From JBHJGP01 sp050331695 (lineage in GTDB: Bacteria > Pseudomonadota > Alphaproteobacteria > Geminicoccales > Geminicoccaceae): 64,000 nucleotides of DNA. The stretch covers positions 1-64,000 of the forward strand of contig JBHJGP010000029.1 of the NCBI GenBank assembly GCA_050331695.1. Reading direction: 5' to 3'. Under the pieces are notes generated by a model, which worked only from the letters and a program-made list of their open reading frames with translations, was not told where the DNA came from and searched no databases. Every line of letters begins with the position of its first letter. The first letter of the stretch is position 1. Position numbers and translations under genes: made by a program. Below, piece by piece: positions 43,488 through 53,091 of this stretch.

Positions 43488-46211
43488 TCAATGAGCCGCG
43501 TCCCAGTTAGCGCCGGTGCCGATGTCGACCACCAGGGGAACGGTTAGGGACGCGGCGGCTTCCATCTGTTCCTGGACCAGGGTTTTCGTCTGGTCGATTT
43601 CGTCCTTCGGCACCTCGAAGACCAGCTCGTCGTGGACCTGAAGCAGCATTCGCGCGCCGGCGCCATTGTTGCGTAAGTTTCGGGCGACCCGGATCATGGC
43701 ACGTTTCATGACGTCGGCTGCCGAGCCTTGGATCGGCGCGTTGATCGCCTGGCGCTCGGCGTAAGCGCGGCGGGCGACGACCTTGTTGTTGATCTCCGGG
43801 ATCACGCAGCGCCGGCCGAAGATGGTGCGCACAAATCCCTGCTCGCGGGCCTGGGCCTTGGTCCGGTCCATATACTGCTTGATCCCCGGATAGCGCTCGA
43901 AGTAGCGCTCGATGAATTCCTTCGCGCGTTTGTGCTCGATGCCCAGCCGCTGGGCGAGGCCGAACGCCCCGATACCGTAGATGATCCCGTAGTTGATGGT
44001 CTTGGCGCTGCGCCTCAGGTCCGCGCCGATCTCTTCGACCGGTTTGTCGAACATCTCCGACGCCGTGACGGCGTGAATGTCGATGTCTTTCGCGAACGCT
44101 TTCTTCAGGGCTTCGATCTCGGCCATGTGGGCCAGGACCCGGAGCTCGATCTGCGAATAGTCGGCGGAGAGCAGCAGAAAACCGTCGTCGGGGACGAAGG
44201 CGGTTCGGATTTTTCGGCCCTCTTCCGAGCGGATCGGGATGTTTTGCAGGTTGGGGTCATTGGAGCTGAGCCGGCCTGTCGAGGTGGCGGCCATGGCGTA
44301 GGACGTGTGGATCCGGCCCGTACTCTCCTGGATTTCTTCCACTAGGGCCTCGGTGTAGGTGCGGGTCAGTTTCTGCAATTGCCGCCAGTCGAGGATCACC
44401 CGGGGCAGCTCGTGGCCCTGATTGGCGAGCCCCTCCAGCACGTCGGCGCCGGTGGCATAGGCGCCCGACTTGCCCTTCTTGCCGCCCTCGATGCCCAGCT
44501 CGTCGAACAAAATCTCGCCCAGCTGCTTGGGCGAGCCCAGATTGAAATCGTGGCCCGCCAGCTTCTTCGCCTCATCCTCCAGCGCCGCCATCCGCTGGGT
44601 GAAGTCGGAGGTAAGCCGTCTCAGGATCTCGGCGTCTACGGTGATGCCCCGAGCTTCCATGGATGCCAGGATCGGCGCCAACGGCCTTTCGAGCATCTCA
44701 TAGACATAAGCCATCCGCTCGGTCGGCACGCGAGGCTTTAGAAGCTGCCAGAGCCGGAGTGTGATGTCGGCGTCCTCGGCGGCGTAAGAGCCCGCCTGGT
44801 CGATCGGCGCCCGGTCGAAGGTGACCTGGCTTTTGCCTTTGCCACAAACGTCTTCGTAGCTCATCGTGGTGACGTCGAGATGTAGCTTCGCAAGCTCGTC
44901 CATGGAATGGCCGTGGCCGGCACCGTCGAGCACGTAGGAGATCAGCATGGTGTCGTCGATCGGGCTGATCGCGACGTCATATTTGGCGAGCACAGCAAGA
45001 TCATATTTCAGATTGTGGCCGATCTTGAGGATCGCCGGATCGGTGAGCACCGGGCGCAGGCGCCCAAAAACCTCCTCCCGGTCGAGCTGATCAGTCAGAG
45101 GCTGATGAAAATCATCGACATGAGCGAGCGGGATGTAGGCGCCGGTGCCGGCCTTGACCGACAGCGAGATGCCGACCAGTTGGGCAGCCGCGACGTTGAG
45201 CGAGGTGGTCTCGGTGTCGATGGCGAGCCAGCCGGTTGCGGCCGCCTCGGCGAGGAGCGCGTCCAGCGCCGCTAGGTCGGTGACAATCTGGTAGTCGCCC
45301 TCGCCGTCCTTGGGTTCCGCCGCCCCCGCCTTATCGCCCGCGGTGCCGAGCGCCGTGTCGATCCGGCCCTGAAGCGACTTGAAGTCGTTGTCCCTCAGGA
45401 ACGCCTTGGCCTGATCCGGATCGAAATGGGGTCGGTCAAGGTCCTCGAGAGCGATGGTGACCGGCACGTCGTCCCTCAGCGTCACCAGCCTTTGAGAGAG
45501 CAGCGCCTGGTCCCGAAACTCGATCAGGCTCTGCCGGCGTTTCGGCTGCTTGATGGTTTCCGCCTTGTCGAGCAGCGCCTCCAGCGAGCCGAATTCGTCG
45601 AGAAGCTGGGCGGCGGTCTTGGGTCCGATGCCGGGAACGCCCGGCACATTGTCGGAGGTGTCGCCGGCCAGGGCCAGGACATCGCGCACCAGCTCGGGCC
45701 CGACGAAGAATTTTTTCCGGACCGCCTCGTCGTCGATCTCGCGGGACTTCATCGGATCCCACATGACCACGCCGTCGGCGATCAGCTGCATAAGATCCTT
45801 GTCGGACGAGATGACCCGGACGGTCCGGCCGTCCTCGCGGGCGAGCTTCGTGTAGGTCGCGATGATGTCGTCGGCCTCGAAGCCCTCCAGTTCCAGACGC
45901 GGCAAGCCGAACGCGTCGACCGCGTCCCGGACCAGCTTGAACTGAGGCCTCAGCTCCTCGGGCGGCTCGTCCCGATTGGCCTTGTATTGATCGTAGATCT
46001 CGTTCCGAAAACTGACGCCTGACGCGTCGAAGACGACCAGCAGATTGTCGTCCGGCAGGTCCTGCATCAGCCGCCAGAGCATGTTGCAGAAACCGTAGAC
46101 CGCGTTCACCGGCGTGCCGTCGGCCCGGGTCATCGGCGGCAGCGCGAAGAACGCGCGGAAAATGTAGCCTGAGCCGGCGATCAGGACCAGTTCGGGCGCT
46201 TTTTTTATCAT
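43488..46211 (-). CDS. polA: DNA polymerase I
   Basis: 907 residues with 5'-nuclease, 3'-5' exonuclease and polymerase domains. Replaces RNA primers and fills repair gaps. Exonuclease residues are intact (LAIDTETTSLN, IGHNLKYDLAVL, YAAEDADITL). Polymerase motifs A (SADYSQIELR) and C (LQVHDELVFEV) are intact; the O-helix reads RRSAKTINYGIIYG, with Tyr where E. coli has Phe762. In the 5'-nuclease, FEADDII, SSDKDL and GDTSDNVPG are present, but the first conserved Asp (E. coli Asp13, LVDGS) is Ala here (LIAGSGYIF). Confidence 0.97.
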   Translation of the reverse strand: MIKKAPELVLIAGSGYIFRAFFALPPMTRADGTPVNAVYGFCNMLWRLMQDLPDDNLLVVFDASGVSFRNEIYDQYKANRDEPPEELRPQFKLVRDAVDAFGLPRLELEGFEADDIIATYTKLAREDGRTVRVISSDKDLMQLIADGVVMWDPMKSREIDDEAVRKKFFVGPELVRDVLALAGDTSDNVPGVPGIGPKTAAQLLDEFGSLEALLDKAETIKQPKRRQSLIEFRDQALLSQRLVTLRDDVPVTIALEDLDRPHFDPDQAKAFLRDNDFKSLQGRIDTALGTAGDKAGAAEPKDGEGDYQIVTDLAALDALLAEAAATGWLAIDTETTSLNVAAAQLVGISLSVKAGTGAYIPLAHVDDFHQPLTDQLDREEVFGRLRPVLTDPAILKIGHNLKYDLAVLAKYDVAISPIDDTMLISYVLDGAGHGHSMDELAKLHLDVTTMSYEDVCGKGKSQVTFDRAPIDQAGSYAAEDADITLRLWQLLKPRVPTERMAYVYEMLERPLAPILASMEARGITVDAEILRRLTSDFTQRMAALEDEAKKLAGHDFNLGSPKQLGEILFDELGIEGGKKGKSGAYATGADVLEGLANQGHELPRVILDWRQLQKLTRTYTEALVEEIQESTGRIHTSYAMAATSTGRLSSNDPNLQNIPIRSEEGRKIRTAFVPDDGFLLLSADYSQIELRVLAHMAEIEALKKAFAKDIDIHAVTASEMFDKPVEEIGADLRRSAKTINYGIIYGIGAFGLAQRLGIEHKRAKEFIERYFERYPGIKQYMDRTKAQAREQGFVRTIFGRRCVIPEINNKVVARRAYAERQAINAPIQGSAADVMKRAMIRVARNLRNNGAGARMLLQVHDELVFEVPKDEIDQTKTLVQEQMEAAASLTVPLVVDIGTGANWDAAH

Positions 46212-46262
46212 GGGCGCGAGCCTAGCCGAGCGGCCTCCGGAGCGAAAGCGGCTGGGTCGGGC

Positions 46263-47129
46263 TCAGGCGGCGATCAGCTCGATCGGCCCCCGAAAACTCT
46301 CGACGATGTGGGCTTCCAGCCGATCCAAGAGATCCGGGTCACCATGGGCGCGCCGTTGCAATTTGATGTCAAAGTTGGGAAGTGCTGGGAAGCCGTCTTC
46401 TTCGGTGAGAACGCGATACTCGGGCCGCACACTGCCGCGGTTCATGATGGCGACCGCGAGGCCTGCGCGAACGACGGCATCGACGCTGGTAAGGCTAAGG
46501 ATGACGTAGGCCACGCGATAGTCGCGTCCTCGCTGCTCCAGGAGATTGGTACCCCAGCGGCGGTACCAACAGCCCTCATGGTAGAGCGCCAGCGGAACTG
46601 GGTCCTCGAGATGGACGTCGTGGCGAGCCGAGCTCACCCACACCGCCTGCTCGCGATAGAGAACCACACCTCCCGGGCCGGCCTCATTGTCGGTCGTGAT
46701 CATAAGATCGAGTTCGCCGTTAGCCATGCGCTTGCCGAGTTCCGGCGAGGTATCGCTGATCAGTTCCACCGTGATTCCAGGGTAAGCCTTGGCGAAGCGA
46801 CGCAGGATCTGAGGCAAGTAGCCGGACACATACTCGTCGTGTGCGCCGAGCCGAATGGTGCCCGTGGCGCACGGATCACCGAACGCCGCCAGGGCCTCCT
46901 GTTGGACCCTCAGGATCCGCCGGGCGTGGGGTAATAGCCGACGGCCAGCCTCGCTCAACGTGACACCTCTGCCGTCCCTTTCCAACAACACCTCGCCTAC
47001 AGCCTGTTCTAGGCGTCGAACCTGCATGCTCACGGCCGACTGGGTCTTGTGCACGGCCTTGGCAGCAGCGGTGACCCCGCCGGTTTCGGCGATGGCGACG
47101 AAGGTTTTCTAGAGATCGGGTTCAAGCAT
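46263..47129 (-). pseudogene. LysR-family regulator with premature stop at codon 7
   Basis: From ATG 47129 the frame reads MLEPDL, TAG (47109-47111), KTFVAIAETGGVTAAAKAVH then KTQSAVSMQVRRLEQAVGEV, i.e. a normal LysR HTH interrupted where Leu is expected. A one-base change (TTG to TAG) explains it. Translation could restart at a GTG near 47054 but would lose the first helices of the HTH. The effector domain (GTIRLGAHDEYVSGYLPQIL, DLMITTDN) is intact. Divergent from a 66-residue unknown gene. Confidence 0.8.
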
Positions 47130-47238
47130 TTTTTCATCTACATCGGTGATGATTTTGATCAAATACATTCGTTGGACGAATATTTCTAGAACCCCGATCT
47201 TGAGGCACATGAAGGCACCCGCTTGTAGGAGACAGCCC

Positions 47239-47436
47239 ATGTACCCGCCCCTTTCGACCCCCGAACTGGAATTGTTTCTGTTGCACACATCCGACGGGGA
47301 GCGCCTTCGTCGGCAACGGATCCTGTCTGCCGGTGACCAGCAGCAATTTCGGAGCTGGGTCTCCGGTCTGAGACTGCCGTCCGTCGCCCGCTGGAACCAT
47401 GTCGTTCAAGCGCTCTTCGCTCGAGCCAGCACCTGA
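47239..47436 (+). CDS. Small hypothetical protein divergent from the LysR gene
   Basis: 65 residues from ATG 47239, preceded by TAGGAGACAG. Reads MYPPLSTPELELFLLHTSDG then ERLRRQRILSAGDQQQFRSW. Basic and soluble; no family recognised. Position suggests it was the LysR target. Coding status is moderately supported by the ribosome binding site. Confidence 0.45.
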   Translation: MYPPLSTPELELFLLHTSDGERLRRQRILSAGDQQQFRSWVSGLRLPSVARWNHVVQALFARAST

Positions 47437-47535
47437 CTAGGCTAACCGTTTGGCGAGGCCGGCCATTTTCACTCGCGCTGGCCTCGTCTAGGCTCACTCC
47501 CCACAGAATGAGAGAACGCGCATGGGGAGGTTCCG

Positions 47536-49032
47536 GTGGCCGAAACACATATTCTGGCAATCGATCAGGGGACGACGAGCAGCCGAGCGATCGTCTTTGA
47601 CAAGAACGGTCACATCCAGGGCGTCGGCCAACGGGAGCTGACCCAGTATTTCCCCGCCGACGGCTGGGTCGAGCATGACGCGAACGAGATCTGGAACGAC
47701 ACGGTAGCGGTCTCGAAGGACGCGGTCGAAGCGGCAAATCTGAGTTTCGACGACATCGCCGCGATCGGCATCACCAATCAACGCGAAACCACGGTTCTGT
47801 GGGACCGGGAAACCGGCGAGCCGGTCCACAAAGCGATCGTCTGGCAGGACCGGCGGACGGCGCCGATCTGCCGGGAGCTCGCTTCGGATGGGCTCACCGA
47901 CCACGTCCAGAAAACGACCGGCCTGGTCATTGACGCCTATTTCGCCGGGACCAAACTCGCCTGGCTTCTGGATAATGCCAAGGGCGCGAGGGAGGCGGCC
48001 GACGCCGGCAAGCTCGCCTTCGGCACCATCGACAGTTTTCTTTTGTGGCGTCTGACCGGGGGCGAGGTTCACGCCACGGATGCGTCCAACGCCTGCCGCA
48101 CGATGCTCATGGACATTCACCGCCAGGATTGGGACGAAACCCTCCTAAAGCGCCTCAATATTCCGTCCGCGCTGCTGCCGGAGATCCGGGACAACAGCAC
48201 ACCCTTCGGCACGACCCAGAAAAACATCTTCGGACGGGAGATCCCGATCACGGGCATGGCCGGTGATCAACAAGCCGCAAGCTTCGGCCAGGCCTGTTTC
48301 GAAACCGGCATGATCAAAAGCACCTACGGCACCGGCTGTTTCGCCCTCCTCAACACCGGCGGCACAGCGGTGCCGTCTCAGAACCAGCTTTTGACGACGA
48401 TCGCCTGGCGGCTCGGAGGCCAAACCACCTACGCGCTCGAGGGCAGCATCTTCGTCGCCGGCGCCGCGGTGCAGTGGCTTCGTGATGCGCTCAATCTGGT
48501 CGATCATGCCGCCGAGACGGAGGCGATCGCGCGTTCGGTCGACAATTGCGGCGGCCTCTATCTGGTCCCGGCCTTCACCGGCCTCGGCGCGCCGCACTGG
48601 GATCCGGACGCGCGGGGCGCCTTGATCGGGCTCACCCGGGACAGCGGCCGGGCGCAGGTGGTGAGAGCCACCCTGGAATCGGTCGGCTACCAAACGGCCG
48701 ATCTGATGACCGCCATGGCGGCCGACACCAGGGGCGCGGGCATCAAGGAGACAGGCACGCTTCGGGTCGATGGCGGCATGGTCGCCAATGATTGGGTCTG
48801 CCAGTTCTTGGCCGACATTCTGGACGTCCCGGTGGAACGGCCCGAGGTGATCGAGACCACCGCCCTGGGAGCTGCCTACCTGGCCGGCCTCGAGGTCGGC
48901 CTCTTCGCGTCGCAGGACGACATCGCCCAGCAATGGCGACTGGAAAAGCGGTTCGAGCCGACGATGCCCAAAGATGAGCGCCGGCGGCTGATGGCTGGTT
49001 GGAGCCGCGCGGTGGAGCGGGTCCGGGGTTAA
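47536..49032 (+). CDS. glpK: Glycerol kinase
   Basis: 498 residues from GTG 47536 with GGGGAGG upstream. Phosphorylates glycerol to glycerol-3-phosphate. AIDQGTTSSRAIVFDKNG, IGITNQRETTVLWDRETGEP, AIVWQDRRTA, GMAGDQQAASFGQACF and LRVDGGMVANDWVCQF are all present, so it belongs to FGGY kinases. Separated from glpR-glpD by an SLC13 transporter and an OmpA-like gene. Feeds GlpD. Confidence 0.96.
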   Translation: MAETHILAIDQGTTSSRAIVFDKNGHIQGVGQRELTQYFPADGWVEHDANEIWNDTVAVSKDAVEAANLSFDDIAAIGITNQRETTVLWDRETGEPVHKAIVWQDRRTAPICRELASDGLTDHVQKTTGLVIDAYFAGTKLAWLLDNAKGAREAADAGKLAFGTIDSFLLWRLTGGEVHATDASNACRTMLMDIHRQDWDETLLKRLNIPSALLPEIRDNSTPFGTTQKNIFGREIPITGMAGDQQAASFGQACFETGMIKSTYGTGCFALLNTGGTAVPSQNQLLTTIAWRLGGQTTYALEGSIFVAGAAVQWLRDALNLVDHAAETEAIARSVDNCGGLYLVPAFTGLGAPHWDPDARGALIGLTRDSGRAQVVRATLESVGYQTADLMTAMAADTRGAGIKETGTLRVDGGMVANDWVCQFLADILDVPVERPEVIETTALGAAYLAGLEVGLFASQDDIAQQWRLEKRFEPTMPKDERRRLMAGWSRAVERVRG

Positions 49033-49137
49033 CGAGCCGGGCTTGCCGCGCAGAACCTGCCCATCATTTCACTCGAAAAGATAAAGCGTCGTCGCGGCTG
49101 CCGAAGGCGCTTCCGCGCGACTTGAGGAATGACGGGT

Positions 49138-50952
49138 ATGCTCGAGGGTCTTGCCTCTTCATCCCTTTTCCAGATCGGCTTCGTCTTGTCGCTTGTGGTG
49201 GCCGTGCTGGCCGGTCTCGTCCGGGAAAAGCCGAAGCCCGACGTCGTCGCCCTTCTGGCTCTGGGCGCCCTGATCCTCGCCGGTATTCTCGACGCCAGTG
49301 AAGCGTTTCGGGTGTTTTCCAATCCAGCGCCGATCACCGTCGCCGCGATGTTCGTGCTCTCGGCGGCGCTCGAAGCCACCGGTGTCATCGATTCCGCCGG
49401 TCGTTTGATCATGAGAATGTCAGAGCGCTGGTCGCCGTTGATGGCGGTGGTTCTGTTCATGGGCGCCGCGACGCTGCTCTCCGCCTTCGTCAACAACACC
49501 GCCGTCGTGGTGATCCTGATCCCCGTCGCCATCCGTCTGGCAAAAGCCATCGATATCGCTCCCTCGAAACTGCTGATCCCCCTTTCCTTCGCGGCGATCC
49601 TCGGCGGCACCACCACCCTGATCGGAACGTCGACCAACAGCATCGTCGATGGCGTCAGTCAGGCCCGCGGGCTCGAACCCTTCGGCATCTTCGAGATCAC
49701 CGGCGCCGGCGTCATCATGGCGCTGGTCGGCTGCACCTACATGGCCGTCGTCGGTCCGGCCCTACTGCCGGAGCGGGATACGCTCGCCGCCATCCTTCCC
49801 GATCGCAAGGAACGGCGGTTCATCGCCCGGGTCATGGTGCCGCTTGGATCCGTTCTCGTTGGCAAGACCCCGCGCGAGGCCGGTTTGGTCGCGCGCAACG
49901 GGTTTTCGATCGTCGACGTGGTCCGCGAAAACACCTCGCTCGGCGGGCGTTTCAGCGACGTTCGCCTGGAGGCGGGGGACCGGATCGTTCTGACCTCGCC
50001 CGTCGGCGAGATGCTGGCGCTGCGTAAAGCAGGCGATCTAGCGCTTGGGGGCAGCTTCCGCCAACACGCGTTCGAGCCGGTGGAGAGCAGCGCATCGCTG
50101 ATCGGCGAAGGCATCATCGGGCCCGGCTCCAGACTTGTCGGGCGCCGGCTCGCCAGGCTCGGCCTCGGTCGCCTCTACGGCGTCTACGTGCTGGCCGTGC
50201 ACCGGCGTGGCGCCAACATGGCCGGCCAGGATCAGGATCTGCGCCTCGAGGTCGGCGACACGTTGCTGCTCGAAGGGCCCGTCACCGGCATGCGGCGATT
50301 GTTCGACGACGGCCTTTTGTCCAGCATCGGCGAGACCTCGGAGCGCGCGGTGCGCCGGGACAAGGCGCCGATCGCGATCGCTGCCATTCTGCTGGTGGTC
50401 TTGCTGGCGGCACTCGACGTGCTGCCCATCGCAGCGCTCGCGGTTGTCGCGGCGAGCCTGGTGGTGGCACTGGGATGTCTCGATCACCGTGACGCGTACA
50501 GAGCCATTCGCTGGGATATCATGATGTTGATCTTCGGCATGCTGGCGGTGGGCATGGCGATGGAGGACACGGGCGCCGCCGCCATGATCGTTCGCGCCGT
50601 GGTCAGCCCCTTCGGTGAATTGGGTCCTCTGGCCGCTCTCGCCATGATCTATCTGCTGACCTCGATGCTCACCGAGACCATGAGCAACAACGCAGCGGCC
50701 ATCCTCCTGACGCCGATCGCGATGAGCCTGGCCGGCCTTCTGGGAGTGGACCCGCGCCCGTTCGTGGTTGCGATCATGTTTGCCGCCAGTGCCAGCTTCG
50801 CGACGCCGATCGGCTACCAGACGAACACGCTGGTCTACACAGCCGGCGGCTACCGCTTCACCGATTTTCTCAAGATCGGCATTCCGCTCAATCTGCTCTT
50901 GTTTCTGGTTGCGATCATCGTGATCCCTATGTTCTGGCCGTTCGGTGGGTGA
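49138..50952 (+). CDS. SLC13/DASS-family transporter with two TrkA-C (RCK_C) domains
   Basis: 604 residues from ATG 49138 (GAGGA upstream; ATG 49129 also in frame). Two membrane halves with the paired SNT-like motifs AFVNNTAVVVILIPVA (about 115) and ETMSNNAAAILLTPIA (about 520) flank a central cytoplasmic region (about 205-400) with two RCK_C folds (VARNGFSIVDVVREN, DLRLEVGDTLLLEGP). Such proteins take up dicarboxylates, sulfate or other anions with Na+. Substrate unknown; glycerol metabolism is suggested only by position after glpK. Confidence 0.85.
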   Translation: MLEGLASSSLFQIGFVLSLVVAVLAGLVREKPKPDVVALLALGALILAGILDASEAFRVFSNPAPITVAAMFVLSAALEATGVIDSAGRLIMRMSERWSPLMAVVLFMGAATLLSAFVNNTAVVVILIPVAIRLAKAIDIAPSKLLIPLSFAAILGGTTTLIGTSTNSIVDGVSQARGLEPFGIFEITGAGVIMALVGCTYMAVVGPALLPERDTLAAILPDRKERRFIARVMVPLGSVLVGKTPREAGLVARNGFSIVDVVRENTSLGGRFSDVRLEAGDRIVLTSPVGEMLALRKAGDLALGGSFRQHAFEPVESSASLIGEGIIGPGSRLVGRRLARLGLGRLYGVYVLAVHRRGANMAGQDQDLRLEVGDTLLLEGPVTGMRRLFDDGLLSSIGETSERAVRRDKAPIAIAAILLVVLLAALDVLPIAALAVVAASLVVALGCLDHRDAYRAIRWDIMMLIFGMLAVGMAMEDTGAAAMIVRAVVSPFGELGPLAALAMIYLLTSMLTETMSNNAAAILLTPIAMSLAGLLGVDPRPFVVAIMFAASASFATPIGYQTNTLVYTAGGYRFTDFLKIGIPLNLLLFLVAIIVIPMFWPFGG

Positions 50953-51361
50953 GTGCGGGCCGAAAAGGTGTGTCAAGCGATGGCTGATGATCGGGATATC
51001 GCCTTGCCGATCAAAGACGGTACCGCGCTCACGGTTCGCCCCGGTGCTTTGTTCATTTCCGGGGCATCCAGCATCCAAGCAAGGGCGGATACACTGCCCC
51101 TATGTTTTGGCGTCGAGCGTTGCTTGTTCGATCACACGGCTCCACAGGTCGCACAACGCTCAAGGCGAGCGAGCCTGGGCGAGGCCGCGACCAACGCCGT
51201 TGAAGACACTTTACCGACCGGCAAAAGCCAATGCCCGGAGCGAACCGGCCTTCGAATCAGTTAGCGAGATCGTGCGCCACCTACTGGAACACGACGCACA
51301 AAAGGCTTCGTCCGGCCGACGACGTTCAAACCCAGACGCGGCGCCGGTTCATCAGACGAAC
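50953..51361. other. Intergenic region, no convincing gene
   Basis: About 400 bases between the convergent SLC13 and OmpA-like genes. + strand frames are open (50945-51727 and 50953-51264) but lack a plausible family or composition match and run antisense into the OmpA-like gene. I do not call a gene. Confidence 0.4.
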
Positions 51362-52051
51362 TCAGTACAGCGTGGCGTCGCCCAGAGTCTGCTCATCATC
51401 GGGGCGAACGAGTATTTCGACCCGGCGGTTGAGCTGCCGACCGGCTTCCGAAAAATTGTTGGTCCGCGGTTCCAGTTCGCCCCGGCCGATCGCTTCCAGG
51501 CGGCGCGGCGAAACACCGTAATCCACGAGCCTGCTGCGAACGGCTTCGGCCCGGCGCTCCGACAGGCCCTGATTGTAGCTCTGGGAGCCGATATCGTCGG
51601 TGTGGCCGACGACGGTGATTTGGGTGTTGTCGTATTTGACCAGCACGTCGGCCAGCTTGTCGATGGTCGGATCGAACGCCGGCTTGATCGAGGCGCTGTC
51701 GAAATCGAACGACACCTCGCTGTCTAGGGTAAGCTTAAGGAGATCCTCGCGAACCCGGGTGATCTCGATCTCGTTGCGCCGTCGTTCGGCGGCGAGCTCT
51801 TCCTCGAATTCCTGCTGTTGGCGATCGAAGACGTTGCCGACAACACCGCCGGCGACGGCGCCCACGGCACCACCGATCAAACCGCCGGCGAGGTCGTTGT
51901 CGGCGATGACCGCACCCAGAACCGCACCGGTCGCGGCGCCGACGGTCGCGCCCACACCCTTGCCGCTGACCTGGCGATCGCCCTCTGGTCCGGTGGCGCA
52001 GCCGGCCAAGGTCAACGCCAAGGCCAGAGGCACAGCAATATTGCGAACCAT
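51362..52051 (-). CDS. OmpA-family lipoprotein
   Basis: 229 residues from ATG 52051. Lipobox LTLAGC, then a Gly/Ala-rich glycine-zipper segment (VGAATGAVLGAVIADNDLAG, GAVGAVAGGVVGNV), a short coiled coil, and a C-terminal OmpA peptidoglycan-binding domain: FDFDSASIKPAFDPTIDKLA, ITVVGHTDDIGSQSYNQGLS with ERRAEAVRSRL. Anchors the outer membrane to peptidoglycan (Pal/YiaD-like). Divergent from glpR. Confidence 0.9.
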   Translation of the reverse strand: MVRNIAVPLALALTLAGCATGPEGDRQVSGKGVGATVGAATGAVLGAVIADNDLAGGLIGGAVGAVAGGVVGNVFDRQQQEFEEELAAERRRNEIEITRVREDLLKLTLDSEVSFDFDSASIKPAFDPTIDKLADVLVKYDNTQITVVGHTDDIGSQSYNQGLSERRAEAVRSRLVDYGVSPRRLEAIGRGELEPRTNNFSEAGRQLNRRVEILVRPDDEQTLGDATLY

Positions 52052-52175
52052 GTGGACACCCTCACAAGTTCCAGCTTTCACCATTATACTCCCACCTTAT
52101 GAACCAAGTCTGAAACCACAAATACTCACAAGGGCTTCATGCCTTGCGCAGGAGCCTGAGCCAAGGACCAGGCCG

Positions 52176-52988
52176 ATCACGTCCCTCTTTCTTTCGCCGC
52201 GCCACGCTGAAATTGTCGATCTGGCCAAAAGGCACGGACGGGTTCTGGTCGACGAGCTGGCGGCTCGCTTTGACGTCACGCGCCAGACCATTCGGAAGGA
52301 TCTGAACGAGCTGTGCGAGCGGCGCCACCTGACCCGGATTCACGGTGGCGCGCTGTTTCCGTCCGGCACGGAGAACATGGAGTATGAACAAAGGCGCCAG
52401 ATCGCGCTGGAAGAAAAGACGGCGATCGGCCGGGTCGCCGCCCAGCTGATCCCGGACAGCGCGTCCCTCTTCATCAATATCGGCACCACCACGGAAGCCG
52501 TCAGCGACGCGCTTCTCGACCATCAAGGGCTGATGGTGATCACCAACAATATCAACGTCGCCAACCGGATGCGGGTTTTCCCTCAATACGAGGTGGTGAT
52601 CACCGGCGGCATCGTCCGGGGCTCGGACGGCGGCATCGTCGGCGAGGCAGCGGTCGATTTCATCCGCCAGTTCAAAGTCGATTTCGCGGTGATCGGCAGC
52701 TCGGCCATCGATCAGGACGGTGCGCTGCTCGACTTCGATTTCCGCGAGGTCAAGGTGGCGCAGGCGATTATCGCCAACGCCCGGCACGTTATCCTGGTCG
52801 CCGACGCGACCAAATTCGAACGCACCGCACCTGTACGGATCGCCCGGCTGTCCCAGATCGACACCTTCGTCACCGATCGCTGCACCCAACCGGCGATACG
52901 CCGGCTCTGCCGCGATCACGAGGTCCGCTTGATCGAAACAAGCGCAGCCGGGAAAACGGATCAGGGCGACCGTCCCTATGGGGCGTAG
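52176..52988 (+). CDS. glpR: DeoR-family glycerol regulator GlpR
   Basis: About 270 residues. HTH: LSPRHAEIVDLAKRHGRVLV then ARFDVTRQTIRKDLNELCER; sugar-phosphate-binding DeoRC domain: LFINIGTTTEAVSDALL, ITGGIVRGSDGGIVGEAA and LDFDFREVKVAQAIIA. It should repress glp genes until glycerol-3-phosphate binds. The start is unclear: no ATG, GTG or TTG lies in frame just before the HTH. ATC 52176 has AAGGA 8 bases upstream; the nearest in-frame ATG is 52050, which would add 42 unconserved residues. Divergent from the OmpA gene; glpD follows 103 bases on. Confidence 0.88.
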   Translation: MTSLFLSPRHAEIVDLAKRHGRVLVDELAARFDVTRQTIRKDLNELCERRHLTRIHGGALFPSGTENMEYEQRRQIALEEKTAIGRVAAQLIPDSASLFINIGTTTEAVSDALLDHQGLMVITNNINVANRMRVFPQYEVVITGGIVRGSDGGIVGEAAVDFIRQFKVDFAVIGSSAIDQDGALLDFDFREVKVAQAIIANARHVILVADATKFERTAPVRIARLSQIDTFVTDRCTQPAIRRLCRDHEVRLIETSAAGKTDQGDRPYGA

Positions 52989-53003
52989 TGCTCTAGCGCC
53001 TAG

Positions 53004-53033
53004 TTTCGTTTGACATTCGTTTTGCTTTCGTTT
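53004..53033 (+). promoter_or_regulatory. Three 8-bp boxes at 11-bp period upstream of glpD (candidate GlpR operator)
   Basis: TTTCGTTT (53004), ATTCGTTT (53015) and TTTCGTTT (53026), each 11 bases apart, i.e. on the same DNA face, 59 bases before the glpD start. DeoR-family proteins often bind tandem TTTCG-type repeats. TTTGACAT within the array may serve as the -35 element. Confidence 0.6.
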
Positions 53034-53091
53034 AAGTGATTTTCAAGTTCGCTAGAACGGTCAACAGTTCGAGGCGAACAGGGAGGAAAGC

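Noticed and set aside
50945..51727. 260-residue plus-strand frame after the SLC13 gene
   Set aside because: Its second half is antisense to the OmpA-like gene and its first half has no motif or ribosome binding site.
52137..52919. 260-residue minus-strand frame
   Set aside because: Complement of glpR, which has full family motifs.
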